This document shows, piece by piece, positions 1-8,468 of a DNA stretch of 64,000 nucleotides. The translations under genes and the position numbers were made by a program. The stretch lies in assembly GCA_965219015.1 (NCBI GenBank), contig CBDCNH010000013.1, forward strand, positions 1-64,000, written 5' to 3'. Numbering within the stretch: position 1 is the stretch's first letter; each line of letters begins with the position of its first letter. The notes under the pieces were generated by a model, which did no database searches, had not been told where the DNA came from, and worked only from the letters and a program-made list of their open reading frames with translations. Origin of the DNA: CBDCNH01 sp965219015. Its GTDB lineage: Bacteria; Pseudomonadota; Alphaproteobacteria; Rhodobacterales; Rhodobacteraceae.

Positions 1-585
1 GCCCCGTATCACCACGGTTATTTGCGCCGCTCGCTGCTGACCCAAGCAGAGGCGCTGCTGGAGGAAGTCGGCAGCGAAGCACTGTCGATCCGGGAGCTTG
101 CGCGACGGGCGGGGGTGTCTCCGCGCGCACCTTACCAGCACTTCGCCGACAAGGAGGCGCTGCTGTCCGCGCTGGCGGCGGATGCGTTCAGAGCTTTTGG
201 CGAGGCGCTGGCGGCGGCGGATGCGACCGCGACACCTGGTCGCGAGATCGAGGAGCAGGCGGTCGCCTATGTACGGTTCGCCCGCGCGGCGCCCGGACGC
301 TTCCGGCTGATGTTCGGGCCTCGACGGGTAGAGCCGGAAGATGACCTTACCGCGGCCAAGGCTTTCGCCTTTGGCTTCTTACGGGGAGCCGCCGAGCGCG
401 CCGCCACAACGAATGAAGACGTCCGCGCCTTGGCGCTGGGCTATTGGTCATTCGCGCACGGCCTTGCCGTGCTGCTCCTCGATGACCGACTTCACGAAGA
501 ACTCAGCGGCAGCGGCGACGCTTCCGTGCGCCGTATCGCGACCGCGCTGCTGGGAACCCGGCGGGAGTCGTCCGACGTTGATTAG
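1..585 (+). CDS. TetR/AcrR family regulator, 5' end outside window
   Basis: The reading frame is already open at base 1 and encodes APYHHGYLRRSLL, the usual run-in to the first helix of a TetR DNA-binding domain, so the true start lies upstream and the TTG at 22 is not the start. The helix-turn-helix follows (LSIRELARRAGVSPRAPYQHF), and the C-terminal half carries the WHG-type ligand-domain pattern (YVRFARAAPGRFRLMFG, then YWSFAHGLAVLLL). This is a one-component repressor that loses DNA affinity on binding a small molecule. It converges on the DoxX-like gene with 2 bp between the stops. The ligand and target are unknown. Family assignment is firm; only a few residues should be missing. Confidence 0.9.
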   Translation, partial: APYHHGYLRRSLLTQAEALLEEVGSEALSIRELARRAGVSPRAPYQHFADKEALLSALAADAFRAFGEALAAADATATPGREIEEQAVAYVRFARAAPGRFRLMFGPRRVEPEDDLTAAKAFAFGFLRGAAERAATTNEDVRALALGYWSFAHGLAVLLLDDRLHEELSGSGDASVRRIATALLGTRRESSDVD

Positions 586-587
586 GT

Positions 588-908
588 TCACGTTGCAACA
601 GCCGCTAGAGCGAGCAACGCGACGAAGGGGCCAAGCTGCGCGAGGTGCGAGTATTCACGGCGGCGGAGGATGGTCACGATCGCCGCGGCAATAATGGCCG
701 CCCCCAGGATCAGGCCCAGCCCGCGCGTGCCGGGCCAGGCTACCAGCGCGGCGGTCACGATCTCTAGCGCGCCGGTGACATAGCACCACCACGCGGGATA
801 GCCCCAGCGGACGTAATCGGCCCGCGTCGCGGACGTGCCGATCGCGTTGAACACCCCGGCCCCGAAAAATGCGGCGACGACTAGCCACGTCGAGATGGTG
901 TGCAGCAT
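588..908 (-). CDS. DoxX-like small membrane protein
   Basis: A 106-residue inner-membrane protein with about four hydrophobic segments. It opens with a membrane helix carrying the DoxX-type AAFFGAGVFNAIGT motif and continues with WWCYVTGALEIVTAALVAW, which fits the DoxX_2 family. Members are small four-helix membrane proteins with no assigned reaction; some relatives are linked to thiol or oxidative-stress complexes. The start ATG lies 1 bp after the stop of the upstream membrane-protein gene on the same strand and has no strong Shine-Dalgarno of its own, so it is probably translated by coupling within a two-gene operon. Confidence 0.75.
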   Translation of the reverse strand: MLHTISTWLVVAAFFGAGVFNAIGTSATRADYVRWGYPAWWCYVTGALEIVTAALVAWPGTRGLGLILGAAIIAAAIVTILRRREYSHLAQLGPFVALLALAAVAT

Positions 909-909
909 C

Positions 910-1290
910 TCAGGCCAGCCCCGCGATCAGCGGAATGGCCGCGAGGATCATCAGCGCCGCCGTGAGGCCATGAATGCCGAACGCCCTCCCGGTCGAGCCT
1001 TTCGCGGCCAGGATGGTCGACATGTCGCAGACCGGGGTAATCGCCTGAATCAGCAGGATAATGCCGAGGATGCGCAGGTCGCCCCACGCCAGCAACGCGA
1101 ACACGATCAATCCTGAAACGATGTCGCGCGAGCCCTTGAGGCGAAGCCACCAATCGGTGTTTGCTCCTTCCTCAGGCAGCGGCAGGCCAAAGCTCTGCGT
1201 CGCTGTCCTGGGCTTTGCGAGATACATGATGCCGAGCACGATGATCGCCACCGCCGCCAGCGCCGCCACGCCGATCGAGAACCAGTGCAT
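910..1290 (-). CDS. DUF4267-type small membrane protein
   Basis: A 126-residue protein with about four hydrophobic helices, a GLPLPEEGANTDWWLRLKGSRD loop after the first hairpin and IQAITPVCD in the third helix, as in DUF4267 proteins. Its function is not known. I chose the ATG at 1290 rather than the upstream in-frame start at 1326 because AAAGGAGG lies 6-7 nt in front of it. It is the first gene of a two-gene operon with the DoxX-like gene and is divergent from a TetR gene. The 97-bp gap contains an inverted repeat, so control by that TetR is likely. Confidence 0.75.
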   Translation of the reverse strand: MHWFSIGVAALAAVAIIVLGIMYLAKPRTATQSFGLPLPEEGANTDWWLRLKGSRDIVSGLIVFALLAWGDLRILGIILLIQAITPVCDMSTILAAKGSTGRAFGIHGLTAALMILAAIPLIAGLA

Positions 1291-1334
1291 CACGCCTCCT
1301 TTTAGGAATGCTATATAACCTAGCAACGCTACGA

Positions 1335-1349
1335 GAACAATTCGTGTTC
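1335..1349. promoter_or_regulatory. Inverted repeat, candidate TetR operator
   Basis: GAACA-N5-TGTTC is a perfect 5-bp inverted repeat in the short divergent gap between the membrane-protein operon (starting leftward at 1290) and the tetR reading frame (starting rightward near 1388). Its place and symmetry suit autoregulation by the adjacent TetR. Without other copies to compare, this is inference. Confidence 0.45.
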
Positions 1350-1387
1350 CCAGTTAGGCGCTATACGATGGCCAGAAAGGTCGAGAG

Positions 1388-1958
1388 TTGGGCACCGCAG
1401 ATAGAAAGCGCAGGGAGCGGGCCGAGCGCGAGCAGCGCATCACCGCGGCAGCGCGCGCGATTGCGGAGGGCGAAGGGTGGAGTGCGGTGACGATCCGTCG
1501 CCTAGCCGAGGAGATCGAATACAGCCAACCGGTCCTCTACGCGCACTTCGAGAACAGGGACGCAATCATAGCGGCGGTCGCTGTAGCGGGCTTCCGCGAC
1601 CTGACATCCGCGCTTCGGCAAGTCGCGCCAAGATCGACTAACCGTCAACGGGCGCTCGAACGCGCTGCCACCACGTATCTCGCCTTCGCTCGCGAGCATC
1701 CAGCATTGTACGAAGCGATGTTCACGATGCCGACCATTCTCCACTTCGCGAAAGCCGATACCAGATCGGAGTTGCATGACGCCTTTGCGGCGCTTGGCGG
1801 CTGCCGTTGCGCCATCTGCGGGCGATGTTGAGGTCGCGACCGAGACATTCTGGGCGACCCTTCATGGACTGGCCGAGCTGGAGCGCTCAGGAAGGATCAG
1901 GCGCGAAGCGCGTGACGAGCGCTTGGCGATCATCGTTTCTGGTTTTCTTAGATCTTGA
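1388..1958 (+). pseudogene. TetR family regulator with a frameshift
   Basis: The first part encodes a TetR helix-turn-helix (VTIRRLAEEIEYSQPVLYAHF) and the start of a WHG-type ligand domain. In this frame the protein stops at 1831 after a non-homologous tail. The adjacent frame from about 1795 continues the family pattern (AAAVAPSAGDVEVA, then ATLHGLAELERSGRI) to a TAG at 1958. A one-base indel between about 1792 and 1805 explains both. The start appears to be TTG 1388, with AAAGG 7 nt upstream. Either the gene is dead, leaving the divergent DoxX/DUF4267 operon unregulated, or this is a sequencing error. Confidence 0.8.
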
Positions 1959-2084
1959 GAACGCGAGCAGCCTAAACAAGGCTCGTATGCCGAACCGCTG
2001 GCGGACGTGGTCCGCGATCGGCGGGGTGGCTCGGCATCGTCTTATGGGCGGCGTCGAGCCGGCGAGTGGAGCACCTCGTCACGT

Positions 2085-2957
2085 TCATGCTCGCTGTTCG
2101 GAGGGGTCCGGGAACGACACGCTGTCCGACAGCGCCGCCCAACGGGCGAGTTCGGCCTCGACAACTGCGAGCTTGTCGCGCACGCGGGTCACGCCAGACG
2201 TGCCCAACACGAGGCGGAACGGCGGGTCGTCGGACGTGACCGCCTCCACAATGGCCTTTGCGCCTCGCTTGGGGTCGCTGGGTTGTTTGCCGTCGGACGC
2301 GGCGAGCCGGGACAGCACCGCGCCGCTGGTCGCCTCGTAATCGGCGATCCGCGCGTCCGACCGTCGCATCGACTGCTGCTTGACGAAGTCGGTGCGAAAC
2401 CCGTTCGGCTCGACGACGATCACGCGGATGCCAAGCGGCGCGACTTCGATCGCCAGCGCTTCCGACAGTCCCTCCAGCGCGAACTTGGTCGCGGCATACT
2501 GGCCGCAGCCGGCCAGCGCCGCGAAGCCGCCGACCGAGGATATGTTGACGATACGCCCGGCCCTCGCCTCCCGCATGACGGGCAACGCCGCCTGGATCAG
2601 CCGCACCGCGCCGAAGAAGTTCGTCTCGAACTGCGCCCGCGCTTCCTCCTCCTCGATCTCCTCGACCGCGCCGAGCTGCGCGTAGCCAGCGTTGTTGACC
2701 AGCACGTCGAGGCGACCGAACCGCGCCACCGTGGCGGTTACGGCCGCCGCGCACTGGCCCGGATCGGTGACGTCGAGCGCCAGGGCCAGAACCTGATCGT
2801 CGCGACCTGCAGCCAGATCGGCGACATCCGGCTGCCTTCGCGCGGTCACGGCGATGCGGGCGCCGGCCGCGATCACCGCCTCGGCGATGTCGCGACCGAG
2901 CCCGCGTGAGCAGCCGGTCATCAGCCAAACGGGAGTGTCGTCCGCCATTGGCGTCAC
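2085..2957 (-). CDS. SDR family oxidoreductase
   Basis: A classical short-chain dehydrogenase of about 290 residues. It has the glycine-rich TGCSRGLG nucleotide loop near the N-terminus, NNAG in the fourth strand region, catalytic serine in NISSVGG and the YAATK active-site motif, with a substrate lid of roughly 90 residues after PNGF. It is a cytosolic NAD(P)-dependent carbonyl or alcohol oxidoreductase of unknown substrate. Its GTG start at 2957 overlaps the TGA of the upstream SDR (GTGA), implying translational coupling; ATG 2948 is an alternative. Long C-terminal lids like this are common in SDRs annotated as retinol- or steroid-dehydrogenase-like. Confidence 0.85.
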   Translation of the reverse strand: MTPMADDTPVWLMTGCSRGLGRDIAEAVIAAGARIAVTARRQPDVADLAAGRDDQVLALALDVTDPGQCAAAVTATVARFGRLDVLVNNAGYAQLGAVEEIEEEEARAQFETNFFGAVRLIQAALPVMREARAGRIVNISSVGGFAALAGCGQYAATKFALEGLSEALAIEVAPLGIRVIVVEPNGFRTDFVKQQSMRRSDARIADYEATSGAVLSRLAASDGKQPSDPKRGAKAIVEAVTSDDPPFRLVLGTSGVTRVRDKLAVVEAELARWAALSDSVSFPDPSEQRA

Positions 2958-3745
2958 TCGGCCGGCTTCAGGACTTCGGCCAGGGCCTCGGCGTTCTCGG
3001 CCTCCGACTTGGTCCTGGTCTCGGCGATCATCTGCCGGTTGTGTTCGCCGTAGATGACGTCCGGCTCGCCCTTCATGAGCGCGTCGTAGCCGCAGCGCGC
3101 GACCGCGCCGGCGTCGTCCATCGGACCCTGTGCGCCCTTGGTGTCGATCGAGCCCGCCCGGCGGAAGAACTCGGTCCCGGTCGCGCCCGGCAGCAGCAAG
3201 GTGACGCCCACGCCGCTGTCCTTCAGCTCGACGCGCAAGGACTGGCCGAAGCTCTGGAGCGCCGCCTTCGACGCGAAATACACGCCGGCATAGGGCCCGG
3301 GGGTCTTCGCGGCGGTGGAGGAAGTGATCAGGATGCGGCCTTCGCCCCGCTCGCGCATCGCGCGTCCGACGTGCCAGATCAGCCGCGTCGTCCCGAGGAC
3401 GTTGGTCTCGAGCACGGCCATCGCCTCGTCGAGGACTTCGTCGAGAAAGGCCTTGCCGATGCCGTGGCCCGCATTGGCGCAGAAGATGGCGACCGGACGG
3501 CCAAGCGCCTGGACCTCCTCAAACAGCGCATCGACATTCGAAGCCTGCGACAGATCGGTTTCCAGCGAGAGCGCAATCTCGCCACCCGCCTGCCTGATCG
3601 CGACTTCCGCGTCGGCGAGCGGCCGGTCGGTGGCGATGGCGAGGTCATGGCCTTCGCCCGCGAGCAGCTTGGCGAGTTCGAAGCCGATTCCGGTTGATGC
3701 GCCCGTGACGAGCGCGAGGGGGCGTTGGTGGGTGTCGGTCGTCGT
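2954..3745 (-). CDS. SDR family oxidoreductase, start codon apparently lost
   Basis: The protein has an SDR cofactor loop (TGASTGIG), CANAG, catalytic serine in ITSSTAA and YFASK. A C-terminal segment (GYDALMKGEPDVIYG) is typical of DltE/short-chain dehydrogenases of about 260 residues. No ATG, GTG or TTG stands where homologous proteins begin: the expected position reads ACG ACG ACC GAC (from 3745), with AAGGA 7 nt upstream, so an original ATG has probably become ACG. The frame stays open further upstream, but that part encodes arginine-rich nonsense. It may be translated poorly from ACG or from an upstream start. It overlaps the next SDR by 4 bp. Confidence 0.7.
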   Translation of the reverse strand, partial: TTTDTHQRPLALVTGASTGIGFELAKLLAGEGHDLAIATDRPLADAEVAIRQAGGEIALSLETDLSQASNVDALFEEVQALGRPVAIFCANAGHGIGKAFLDEVLDEAMAVLETNVLGTTRLIWHVGRAMRERGEGRILITSSTAAKTPGPYAGVYFASKAALQSFGQSLRVELKDSGVGVTLLLPGATGTEFFRRAGSIDTKGAQGPMDDAGAVARCGYDALMKGEPDVIYGEHNRQMIAETRTKSEAENAEALAEVLKPAE

Positions 3746-3774
3746 TGGTATTTCCTTCGTTTGAGGATGACGGC

Positions 3775-3957
3775 TTACCAGTCGAGCGGCTGGTCCTGCC
3801 AATCGAGATAGAGGTTCTCGCCCGAGCCCATGTGCCGTTCGACGACATCGGCGACGTCGGCGACGCCGCGCACGCTCGGCTCCAGCTCGATCTCGGCATC
3901 GACGGTGCCGTCGAGCGTGCCCATAGCGGTGTTCACGCAGCCGGGATGGATCGACAG
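3775..3957 (-). pseudogene. SDR C-terminal remnant
   Basis: About 60 codons encode the tail of a short-chain dehydrogenase: IHPGCVNTAMG, a middle stretch ending in GVADVADVVERHM, and the closing GxxLxWxxQPLDW pattern with TAA at 3775-3777. Everything upstream of the HPG region, including the cofactor loop and YxxxK, is missing. The break lies near 3957, where the sequence passes directly into the 3' part of a LysR gene on the opposite strand. It is the leftover of a gene removed by deletion, not a working enzyme. Confidence 0.75.
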
Positions 3958-3959
3958 TA

Positions 3960-4207
3960 TCGTCGAAGGCCCGCTGATCGCGGATCGGCGCGAGGTCTGC
4001 GTCCAAGCGGCGATGGACGGCGCCGGTATCGCGTTTGCGGTGGAGTCGGTCGTGCGGGACCGGATCGAAGACGGAGTCCTTGTTCCCCTGCTGGAGGACT
4101 GGTCGGCCCCGTTCCCCGGCTTTTTCCTGTGCCATCCCCGGCAGAAGCTCACCCCGCCCGCGCTTCGCGCGTTCCTGAACGCGGTGACGGGCACTGCTCG
4201 GCTGTAG
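3960..4207 (+). pseudogene. LysR C-terminal remnant
   Basis: The plus-strand frame from about 3960 encodes IADRREVCVQAAMDGAGIAF, then VVRDRIEDGVLVPLLEDW and FFLCHPRQKLTPPALRAFL, ending in TAG at 4205-4207. This is the C-terminal part of a LysR-type effector domain (the AAxxGxGIAFxxxxxVxxxLxxGxLVxxLxxW pattern). The DNA-binding domain and most of the effector domain are absent. It probably once controlled the divergent SDR whose tail lies just to the left. Non-functional. Confidence 0.75.
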
Positions 4208-4720
4208 CGGCGCGCAGTGATGATCGGTTCAACGCGAGATCTTCAGCCCATTCTGGCGCACATTCAGTGAGAACGTGGACCTGCTCGGGCGCAGGCTATT
4301 TGAGCGGATGCACGCGCGGTGAGACACAAGCGAGACGTTGACCGGGCGGCGCGTGCTTCATGAAACGTTCACCCGCAAGGATAGTTACCCGAAAGCCCGG
4401 ATGCTGGCGTTGATTTTAGCAACGGCTTTTATCGTTGGAACAGCCACGATCAGGCTGTCGACCTCAACCGCAACGAACCGGCCGTTTATCTGGCGATCGG
4501 GACACGTCCGAGCGTCCCGTTTCTCCAGGTCCACCGGGCAGTTTCGGGAAGAAGCAATCGGGAACAGATTTTGAGAAAACAGAGCCATATCTGCCGTCCG
4601 CCGTGGCTTGCCGTCAGCCGTCTCGTTGGAGGTTCCTTATGGGAAGGCAGCGACGGGTCAGTACGCCCGCCGCTCAGGCCCAGCGAATGAGAGGACGCCT
4701 TCGAGAAGTTGCAGGACGAA
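4208..4720. other. Gene-poor interval
   Basis: No gene recognised. Composition is less GC-rich than the flanks. One plus-strand frame stays open from about 4390 to a TGA at 4688-4690 (beginning LPESPDAGVDFSNGFYRW) but has no usable start and no family I know, so it may be a relic. Shorter frames with start codons on both strands look random. Confidence 0.5.
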
Positions 4721-5515
4721 TTATCCCACCCGCCCCCGGTCCACGTGCAAGCCGAAGCCGGATACGCCGGGGTCGCCCAACTCGGGCCGCAGCTCAAGGC
4801 TGGGGACCTGGTAGTCACCGCCGTTCTGCATCCGATAGGGAATGGGCGCGGCGGTCTCGATGGTTCGCATCCTCTCCTTCAACTGCCCCGCCACCACCTG
4901 AAAGCCGGCTTCGTCCATCCGGTCCACACGGTAGGCCACGAAGGGTGGCAGGACGGCATAGCCAGGGTAATAGAGGATGCCGTGGTTGATCGGGAACAGG
5001 ATGTCCTCGATCGGGCCGTTCACGCCGCGGGGGGCATAGTGCGTCGCCCAGCCGCCGACGGTCACGATCAGCATCGCGCGCTTGCCGGCCAGCGTGCCTT
5101 CACCGAAGCGGTCGCCCCAATGCGTGTCGCTCCGTTCGCCCACTCCGTAGGCGAACCCGAAGGCGTACACCCGGTCCACCCACCCCTTGAGGATGGCCGG
5201 CATCGAGTACCACCATAGTGGGAACTGCAGGATCAGCGTGTCGGCCCAGAGCAGCTTCTCCTGCTCGACCTTCACGTCCTCCGTCAGCGCGTCGGCAGCG
5301 AAGGCCTGGCCGGAAGCCCCGGCCACCCGCAGACGCTCCACATCTGCGACACCCGGGAAATCCGAGCGGTCGACGGTCGCCTTCCATCCATCGGCATAAA
5401 GGTCACTGACCCGGACCTCATGCCCCTGTGCTTCCAGCTCGCCTACTGCGACATCGCGCAGCGCGCCGTTCAAGGAGTGGCGTTCTGGATGCGCAAAGAC
5501 GAGAAGAACCTTCAT
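4721..5515 (-). CDS. NAD(P)H-dependent quinone oxidoreductase, flavodoxin-like fold
   Basis: A 264-residue protein of the NQO1/Lot6-type flavodoxin-fold family. The N-terminus MKVLLVFAHPERHSLNGAL is the FMN/FAD phosphate-binding strand and loop, LILQFPLWWYSMPAILKGWVD is the family signature, and GKRAMLIVTVGG the next core strand. It should carry out two-electron reduction of quinones or nitro compounds in the cytosol, avoiding semiquinones. AGGAG sits 8-9 nt before the ATG. It is the middle-to-last gene of a leftward cluster with a zinc-type dehydrogenase and a carboxymuconolactone decarboxylase-like protein, all divergent from a LysR gene, which suggests an electrophile- or quinone-detoxification module. 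Confidence 0.88.
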   Translation of the reverse strand: MKVLLVFAHPERHSLNGALRDVAVGELEAQGHEVRVSDLYADGWKATVDRSDFPGVADVERLRVAGASGQAFAADALTEDVKVEQEKLLWADTLILQFPLWWYSMPAILKGWVDRVYAFGFAYGVGERSDTHWGDRFGEGTLAGKRAMLIVTVGGWATHYAPRGVNGPIEDILFPINHGILYYPGYAVLPPFVAYRVDRMDEAGFQVVAGQLKERMRTIETAAPIPYRMQNGGDYQVPSLELRPELGDPGVSGFGLHVDRGRVG

Positions 5516-5544
5516 GGTGCTTTGCTCCTGGCGATCGGGGCTTG

Positions 5545-6552
5545 TCAGAATTCGAGGACGATCTTGCCGAAGTGGCCGCCGGCTTCCTGGAGCCGGAAGG
5601 CATCCGCGATCGCATCGAGTGGAAAAGAGCGGTCGATCACCGGGTGACCATGGACGGCGTCGATGCCGCGGATCAGATCCTTCTGATGGCGGCGGCTGCC
5701 GACGATCAGGCCCTCGAGGCGCTGTTGCCGGGCCATGAGCATGGCCGTCGGCACAGCGCCCTCCCTCCCGGTCAGCACGCCGACCAGCGCGATGTGGCCG
5801 CTGACGCGCGCGGCCTTGATGGATTGTGCCAGCGTGCCCGGGCCGCCCACCTCTACGACGTGGTCGACGCCGATGCCGCCCGTCAGCTCCCGCACCCGGT
5901 CGCCCCAATCCTCTTCCCGGCGGTAATTGATGCCGTGCGCGGCACCCATCGCGCGAAGCCGCTCCAGCTTCTCGTCGGAGGAGGAGGTCGCGATCCCCGT
6001 GGCTCCCATGGCCCGGGCGATCTGCAACGCGAAGATTGACACGCCACCCGTGCCGAGCACCAGCACGCTGTCTCCGACCTTGAGGCCGCCGTTGACCATC
6101 AGGGCGCGCCAGGCCGTCACCCCGGCCGTGGTCAGGGTCGCCGCCGCGGCGTGGCTCCAGCCGGCCGGGGCGTGCGTGAAGGAGGTCGCCGGCGCCACCA
6201 CCACCTCCCGGGCGAAGCCGTCGATCCCGTCGCCCGGCGTGGTGGCGAAGTCGGCGAGGGTGGCCTCACCGTCCAGCCAGGTCGGGAAGAAGGTCGACAC
6301 GACATGGTCGCCGGGCTTGAACTCCGTGACCTCGGAACCGACCGCCTCCACCACCCCGGCACCGTCGGCGATGGGGATGCGGCCATCGGCGGCTGGCGAC
6401 CGTCCCGTCACCACGCCCAGATCGTGGAAGTTCAGCGAGGTCGCATGAACCCGCACGCGGATGGCGCTCGGTCCGGGATCGCCGGGGTCGGGAAGGTCCA
6501 CCAGCGTCAGGCCGTCCAGCCCTTGCTGGGGATGAGCCTGGATAGCCTTCAT
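5545..6552 (-). CDS. Medium-chain NAD(P)-dependent alcohol dehydrogenase/quinone reductase
   Basis: A 335-residue medium-chain dehydrogenase. The N-terminal GroES-like domain contains VRVHATSLNFHDLGVVTG and PIADGAGVVEAVG, and the Rossmann half contains VLVLGTGGVSIFALQIARAM. The cysteines that hold structural and catalytic zinc in true alcohol dehydrogenases are absent from the usual places, so a zinc-free quinone-oxidoreductase or enal-reductase activity is likelier. The start ATG 6552 (MKAIQAHP) was preferred over the longer frame because homologues begin here and AGGA precedes it. It is 29 bp upstream of the quinone-reductase gene, so co-transcription is expected. Confidence 0.85.
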   Translation of the reverse strand: MKAIQAHPQQGLDGLTLVDLPDPGDPGPSAIRVRVHATSLNFHDLGVVTGRSPAADGRIPIADGAGVVEAVGSEVTEFKPGDHVVSTFFPTWLDGEATLADFATTPGDGIDGFAREVVVAPATSFTHAPAGWSHAAAATLTTAGVTAWRALMVNGGLKVGDSVLVLGTGGVSIFALQIARAMGATGIATSSSDEKLERLRAMGAAHGINYRREEDWGDRVRELTGGIGVDHVVEVGGPGTLAQSIKAARVSGHIALVGVLTGREGAVPTAMLMARQQRLEGLIVGSRRHQKDLIRGIDAVHGHPVIDRSFPLDAIADAFRLQEAGGHFGKIVLEF

Positions 6553-6826
6553 GCGGGTGATCCTCGGCTTCGCGAGGGCAGCCATTTCAGACGGTCGCGA
6601 TCGCCGAGAGCGCCAGGTGCGCCGCCTGGACACCCGACTGTTCAGCCAAGCCCGGCATGGCCTTCGTCGAAGGCGTGCTCAGCCCGAGGCGCTCGGCGCC
6701 GGCCCGTTCCCAGGCGATCAGGTCCGATGGCTGTCCGCTTTGCAGCTCCTGGCGATCATCAGCCCGTTGATCGCCAATCCGGCCACAAGGCTTGCCGCCA
6801 ACGCGCCCGACGTCCAACCCGCACGC
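6553..6826. other. Interval with possible degraded small gene
   Basis: No convincing gene. On the minus strand, a frame opening right at the stop of the downstream-oriented decarboxylase-like gene encodes about 38 residues with one membrane-helix-like run (LAASLVAGLAINGLMIAR) before a stop. The neighbouring frame stays open to 6587 with a protein-like tail (GLAEQSGVQAAHLALSA). Together they could be one small membrane protein broken by a frameshift, but I cannot name a family. Confidence 0.3.
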
Positions 6827-7408
6827 TCATCCACTCGGAATACCGTCCTCACGCCCGGGAACCGAGACGTCGTAGGCGTTGAGCAGCATCGAGATCAGGG
6901 CGTAGCCGGCCACCAGGTAAACCAGCTCGGCCGTTTGGTCTTCGCCAAACACCTTCAGGGCACGTTGATAGGTGGATTCTGGAAGCTGCTTGCCGGCGGT
7001 CAGGGCCGCGGCGACATCGTAAGCGGCCTGCTCCTCCTCGGTCAGATCGGCGGGACGCTGGCCGGCTGCGACTGCGGCGATCTTGGCGTCGCTCAGGCCC
7101 GCCTGCCCGGCCACGCGCTCGTGGGCGTAGAGCTCGAAGCGCGAGTCGAACGCCGCCCCCGTGACCAGGATGGCCACCTCTTTCGCCAGCTTGGGCAGTT
7201 TGGAGTTCTCGAGCAGCACCTTGGTGTAGGCCCACGCCGGCCCCCCGAACTTCGGGAAGCGCAGCATGGGCGCGAAAGGGCCGAGAAGGGCGCCGTCCTC
7301 GCGCTTGATGACGTAATCCTTCAGATGATCGGCGACCTTGGCCATATCGTCATGCAGAGCCCGCGCATCCGGCGGCATCTGGTCGGGGGCAAAGGGCGGT
7401 GCGCGCAT
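6827..7408 (-). CDS. Carboxymuconolactone decarboxylase-like protein
   Basis: A 193-residue protein of the AhpD/carboxymuconolactone decarboxylase fold. The helical core reads LPKLAKEVAILVTGAAFDSR then FELYAHERVAGQAGLSDAKI, with the conserved ExxxH pattern (ELYAHERVA) but without the CxxC of AhpD peroxidase partners. The exact reaction is unknown; relatives are often oxidoreductase accessory or hydratase-like proteins. ATG 7408 has AGGAGA 5-6 nt upstream, which decides the start over the longer frame to 7510. It is first in a leftward cluster and divergent from lysR at 7575; the 166-bp gap should hold the shared control region. Confidence 0.82.
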   Translation of the reverse strand: MRAPPFAPDQMPPDARALHDDMAKVADHLKDYVIKREDGALLGPFAPMLRFPKFGGPAWAYTKVLLENSKLPKLAKEVAILVTGAAFDSRFELYAHERVAGQAGLSDAKIAAVAAGQRPADLTEEEQAAYDVAAALTAGKQLPESTYQRALKVFGEDQTAELVYLVAGYALISMLLNAYDVSVPGREDGIPSG

Positions 7409-7574
7409 GGTTTCTCTCCTGGTCAGGCGGAAATCTGTTCGATTGGCGGAGGGCTCCGGCGCCGCCACGCCGTTCTCGCGATGGTGAAGGGTCCGGGAAT
7501 TCGAGCCCATTCAGCATATTGGGCGTCACGTCGCGGTGTTGAAATCGAACCTTCTGCCTGTTGTTATCGAACGC

Positions 7575-8468
7575 ATGGATACCAGGAACCTCGATCTCGG
7601 CCTGCTCGTCACGCTCGAAGCCCTTCTGGCGGAAGGGAACGTCACGCGTGCCGCCCGGCGCCTGAACTTAAGCCAGCCTGCCTTGTCGGCCCGGCTGGCG
7701 CGGCTTCGCGACGCCCTCGGCGATCCCCTCCTCATCCCGGCACAGCGCGGGATGGTCCTGACCCAGCGCGCAGTCGAGCTTCAGCAGCCCTTGCACGAGG
7801 CATTGGAACGTGTGCGTCGCGTCGTCGAAGACGGAGCGCCCCCTGATCCGGCGACCATGGAGGCGACACTGGTGATCGCGGCGAGCGACTACGTCCAGTA
7901 TGCGCTGCTGGCGCGCTTCTCGGTTGCACTGCGGGCCGAGGCGCCGATGATCCGCATCGCCTGGCGAGCGCTCGACGTGATGGCGCTTCCCACGCAGTTG
8001 GAGCGTGGTGAGGTCGACCTGGCCTTGGCGGCGCCCGAACATGCGCCGGCTGCGATGCGTCAGCGCCGCCTCTACGAGGAGAGTTACGCGGTCATTGCTC
8101 GACAGGGGCATCCAAGCGTGCAGGGCGATCTGGAACTGGACGTATTCTGCGCGCTGGACCACGTCGTCGTATCGCCTCAGGGCGGTGGCTTTGCCGGGCC
8201 TGCCGACGCGGCGCTGGAGGCAATCGGCCGATGTCGTACCGTGGCCTTATCGACGTCGGGCTTCCTGATCGTACCGGAGATCGTGTCACGGTCTGACATG
8301 ATCGCACTGATCCCGCGGCGGATCGCAGAAGGTTGGTCGGATCGAGTGCAGGTGCTGGAGCCGCCGCTCGCTATACCCGGATTCGTCATCGCCAGTATCT
8401 GGCATGAACGGACGACTACTCACGCGGCACAAAGCTGGCTGCGCGACCGACTTGCCGCGCTGGCATGA
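7575..8468 (+). CDS. LysR family transcriptional regulator
   Basis: A 297-residue LysR-type regulator. The N-terminal winged helix-turn-helix contains LVTLEALLAEGNVTRAARRL and LSQPALSARLARLRDALGD, followed by a linker helix and a periplasmic-binding-protein-like effector domain with the NodD/PcaQ-like layout (LERGEVDLALAAPEH). The start MDTRNLDLGLLV at 7575 matches family length; an in-frame codon at 7536 would add 13 unrelated residues. Divergence from the decarboxylase-dehydrogenase-quinone reductase cluster makes that cluster the likely target. The effector is unknown. Confidence 0.9.
   Translation: MDTRNLDLGLLVTLEALLAEGNVTRAARRLNLSQPALSARLARLRDALGDPLLIPAQRGMVLTQRAVELQQPLHEALERVRRVVEDGAPPDPATMEATLVIAASDYVQYALLARFSVALRAEAPMIRIAWRALDVMALPTQLERGEVDLALAAPEHAPAAMRQRRLYEESYAVIARQGHPSVQGDLELDVFCALDHVVVSPQGGGFAGPADAALEAIGRCRTVALSTSGFLIVPEIVSRSDMIALIPRRIAEGWSDRVQVLEPPLAIPGFVIASIWHERTTTHAAQSWLRDRLAALA

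Noticed and set aside
4338..4690. Possible small gene in the 4.2-4.7 kb gap
   Set aside because: The open frame lacks a start codon and a family match; kept only as a note.
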